A DNA stretch of 33,078 bases from NCBI RefSeq assembly GCF_938028825.1, contig NZ_CALIZP010000007.1:1-33078 (forward strand). Reading direction: 5' to 3'. Both the position numbers and the translations under genes were made by a program. This document shows positions 31,073-33,078 of the stretch, piece after piece. Origin of the DNA: an uncultured Cardiobacterium sp. (GTDB lineage: Bacteria; Pseudomonadota; Gammaproteobacteria; Cardiobacteriales; Cardiobacteriaceae). The notes beneath the pieces are model-generated. The model made no database searches and was not told the origin of the DNA. It saw only the letters and a program-made list of their open reading frames with translations. The first letter of the stretch is position 1. Every line of letters begins with the position of its first letter.

Positions 31073-32551
31073 TCATGTTTTCCCGCCGGTTTGTTCGAGT
31101 GCGTAGCGGATATGCGCTGCTTTGGGGTGTTCGGGGTAGCGGGCAAGCAGTTGTTTGAGGAGTGCCGCAGCCTTGTCCGGCGCCCCGGTTTTGGCGAGCG
31201 CGCGGGCGGCATGATAGTAGTTTTCCACGAGGTGCGGGTGGTCGGGGTGGTTTTTGGCGAAGTGGCGGGTGAGGTTGATGACGCTGCGGTGTTGCTGCGC
31301 TTTGGCGGCAAGCTGCACCAGCGGCAGGATGTGGTTGACGGGGATGTCCGCCGGGTCAATCGTGGCGAGGTCGGCGGCAATCAGGCGGTAGCTTTTGCCA
31401 TCGCCTCGCGCAGCAGCTTCTATGAGGCGGGCGCGCAGGGCGGGTTGCGGATCGAGCGGGTAAAGGCGGGCGTAAGCGGGGTAATAAGCAGCGATGTCGT
31501 GCCGTGCGGTCGTCCAGGCGGCGAGGATGGGGATGGCTTTATCGGGCGCACCGGTGCGGATATAGTCATCAGCCTCCGCCAGGGCGCGGGCGAAATCTTG
31601 CTGCGTCTCCATGTCCATGTTGCCGGTGTCGGCGTCCCGGAGCAGGCTGAGGTCGGTGGGCGGCAGGCGTTTGTTTGGCGCGGGAACACTGTCTTGCGCG
31701 GCAGGCGGCGTCATCCCTGCCGCACTCAGAGTGGCGAGGATGGCGCTGTCGTCCAAGTCGTCTTCCATCTCGCTGATTGGGATACGGGGGTAGAAAAAAG
31801 CGTAGTAGTTATCTTTGAAAGACCAGATGAAGCCGATCGCCGCCAACGGAATGGCGCAAAGCAGGTGGATAAAGAAAGGGCTGCCGTCACTGATGCCGAG
31901 CGCACGGGTCAGGCGAAGCAGGAATTTGTGCATGGTCGGGCTGGTGATGATTTCCCGCAGAATAAAGAAGGCGATACCGCTGGCGACTGAGGCGATAAGA
32001 AGCATGATGATGTAGCGCCCGATGCCGATTTCGCCGATAGCCGCCATGATGCGGCCGGGGCTGATAACGGAAGTCGCGGTTCGATGATTGAGGAAACTCA
32101 GGGTCATGGCAGGAGCAAGGATGACGAAGGCAAGGACTGTCGCCACTTGCCCAATAAGCGCGATGTAGAAGAAACGGCCGATAAAATCCAGAAACTTGAC
32201 GACGAGGAGAAGCAGGATGATGCCCCCAAGATAGCGTTCCGGGGCGGAATTGGTGCTGTTTGGAGAAACAGGAACGGGGCTGTTTTCCAGTCCGGCGCGA
32301 ATGCGGGCCGCGTTGTCCATGTTTTTGCACACGCTCATCAGCAGGATACCCAGCAGGAGGAGGAGGGGAAGAAACGGCGGTTGCGGCGCAGAGAAGGGGT
32401 CGCTGCCCCTCATCGCTTTGAGCATGGCGACGCATACAGGGCTGGCAACGGTGGCGAGAATCAGAATGTAGATAAGGTTGCCCCGCTTGCAAGTATAAAA
32501 AAGGCTGGCGAACAAGGCACCGAAGGGATCGATGGGTTGACGTTGATTCAT
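31073..32551 (-). CDS. Membrane protein with C-terminal TPR-like repeats (paralogue A)
   Basis: A 492-residue paralogue of the downstream gene with the same plan: about six hydrophobic helices in residues 25-245, an acidic linker (SEMEDDLDDSAI), the block PPTDLSLLRDADT, and a helical repeat region ending LLKQLLARYPEHPKAAHIRYALE. Overall similarity to its partner is low except in these shared marks, so the duplication is old. A clear GGAG lies 8 bases before the ATG. Upstream is decayed mobile DNA. Function is unknown; TPR-like ends suggest that each protein recruits partners to the inner membrane. Confidence 0.82.
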   Translation of the reverse strand: MNQRQPIDPFGALFASLFYTCKRGNLIYILILATVASPVCVAMLKAMRGSDPFSAPQPPFLPLLLLLGILLMSVCKNMDNAARIRAGLENSPVPVSPNSTNSAPERYLGGIILLLLVVKFLDFIGRFFYIALIGQVATVLAFVILAPAMTLSFLNHRTATSVISPGRIMAAIGEIGIGRYIIMLLIASVASGIAFFILREIITSPTMHKFLLRLTRALGISDGSPFFIHLLCAIPLAAIGFIWSFKDNYYAFFYPRIPISEMEDDLDDSAILATLSAAGMTPPAAQDSVPAPNKRLPPTDLSLLRDADTGNMDMETQQDFARALAEADDYIRTGAPDKAIPILAAWTTARHDIAAYYPAYARLYPLDPQPALRARLIEAAARGDGKSYRLIAADLATIDPADIPVNHILPLVQLAAKAQQHRSVINLTRHFAKNHPDHPHLVENYYHAARALAKTGAPDKAAALLKQLLARYPEHPKAAHIRYALEQTGGKT

Positions 32552-32632
32552 AAAGCATTCTCCGCTGGTGATTGGTTTTTATTGGCGTGCGTAATCAGCT
32601 TTTTTATGCAATTTTCATGCCCACCGCTTCGA

Positions 32633-32756
32633 CTATTCAAAAGCGTGGGCGAAGGCGGCGACGCGCAGTTCGGCTTGCAGGTAGCCGGTTTCGCTGATGT
32701 CTGCGTTGAGGGCGGTTTTTTGTTCATGCGCGGCGGCTGTGTATGTTCCAGCGGCG
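32633..32756 (-). pseudogene. Unidentified 3' coding remnant
   Basis: Directly after the broken transposase, a different frame stays open for about 40 codons with protein-like composition (AAGTYTAAAHEQKTAL, then SETGYLQAELRVAAFAHAFE and a stop). It looks like the C-terminal end of a gene whose 5' part was lost when the insertion sequence arrived. I do not recognise the family. Confidence 0.35.
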
Positions 32757-32914
32757 CTAACGCCGGAATACGCTGTTCCATTTGCCAAATTCCTTGGGTA
32801 AATCCCGCCACGAGCTGCCGGTGCGCACTATCCACAGCACGGCTTCTATAAACATACGGTTATCGGCGATTGGTCCGCAGTCGTTAGCCTTGCCTTGTAC
32901 ACAGAGGCTCAATT
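32757..32914 (-). pseudogene. IS5-type (IS427 group) transposase N-terminal remnant
   Basis: The frame reads GPIADNRMFIEAVLWIVRTG, then SSWRDLPKEFGKWNSVFRR and a stop, which is the conserved N-terminal DUF4096 part of IS5/IS427-group transposases. A short piece IEPLC lies just upstream one frame away, so a one-base frameshift has occurred. The catalytic DDE part is missing and the 159-bp element is inserted at the upstream side. The gene is dead. Confidence 0.82.
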
Positions 32915-32918
32915 CTAG

Positions 32919-33077
32919 GGGCTGTTGACACTCAACGTTGCGGCGGCTTTTCGGCCAAAATCCGGCAGCTGCTGCGTTAAAAATGCTCACAAGGTGCCCA
33001 GCCTTACTGCGCTTTTTGCCTTGCATCTGCCGTTTCTGCCGCAAAAATCCGCTGCGCAAGTCGAATGTCAACAGCCC
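32919..33077 (+). mobile_element. 159-bp inverted-repeat element (MITE), copy 2
   Basis: Same length as the copy at 9793-9951 and about 89% identical by eye, with ends GGGCTGTTGACA and TGTCAACAGCCC. It abuts CTAG at 32915-32918; the last base of the window, C, is consistent with a second CTAG just outside. It sits within the 5' end of a decayed IS5-type transposase gene, so it is a nested insertion. Confidence 0.85.
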
Positions 33078-33078
33078 C

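Noticed and set aside
29366..31990. An 874-codon open frame on the plus strand opposite the membrane/TPR pair
   Set aside because: It runs across two minus-strand genes and their spacer, which have good starts, transmembrane patterns and paralogy; the plus-strand product has none of these.
1..33078. Neisseria-type and Pasteurellaceae-type DNA uptake words
   Set aside because: I did not find the 10-base Neisseria word or the 9-base Pasteurellaceae core in the terminator hairpins or elsewhere that I looked; no claim is made.

Overview
The window is about 60% GC and reads as chromosomal DNA of a gammaproteobacterium. Evidence for this is the DUF971-ubiE-ubiJ-ubiB order, TruC, the yhbY/rlmE-ftsH-folP block, and map-glnD divergent from rpsB-tsf with an S2-type leader. 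The mix of classic gammaproteobacterial housekeeping genes with a Correia-like fold-back repeat and a porin would fit a host-associated lineage such as Cardiobacteriaceae. That placement is inference only.

Layout. At 1-1427 (minus) is the 5' end of a large surface protein with a BapA-like N-terminus and 95-residue Ig-like repeats; its 3' end lies outside the window. At 1710-4071 (minus) are truC, a small RRM protein and a MalY/PatB-type C-S lyase. At 4111-8738 (minus) is a very tight, mostly overlapping gene string: two tandem HAD phosphatases, DUF971, ubiE, ubiJ, ubiB. This string links ubiquinone C-methylation (UbiE) with accessory factors of the Ubi complex. A divergent DUF2167 membrane protein (8920-9792) ends exactly at a 159-bp inverted-repeat element. 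Next come yhbY (minus) and, on plus, rlmE-ftsH-folP-Sel1 protein, closed by a strong terminator at 14768-14801.

At 14855-14963 is a 109-bp fold-back repeat resembling Neisseria Correia elements. The region 14999-22996 is an oligopeptide uptake locus. On minus are oppA2, a porin and oppA1; divergently on plus are oppB, oppC and a fused oppD-oppF. The layout suggests that the porin passes peptides through the outer membrane, two binding proteins capture them in the periplasm, and one inner-membrane transporter imports them. From 23061 to 26923 (minus) lie map, an unrecognised small gene and glnD. From 27079 to 28824 (plus) lie rpsB and tsf.

From 28825 to the end the window looks like an accessory region. 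It holds a broken helicase gene, two tandem paralogous membrane/TPR proteins of no recognised family (29519-32551), and a junkyard of an unexplained coding remnant, an IS5-type transposase remnant and a second copy of the 159-bp element. The best candidates for something undescribed are the tandem membrane/TPR pair and the 159-bp mobile element family. No tRNA, rRNA or CRISPR array was seen.
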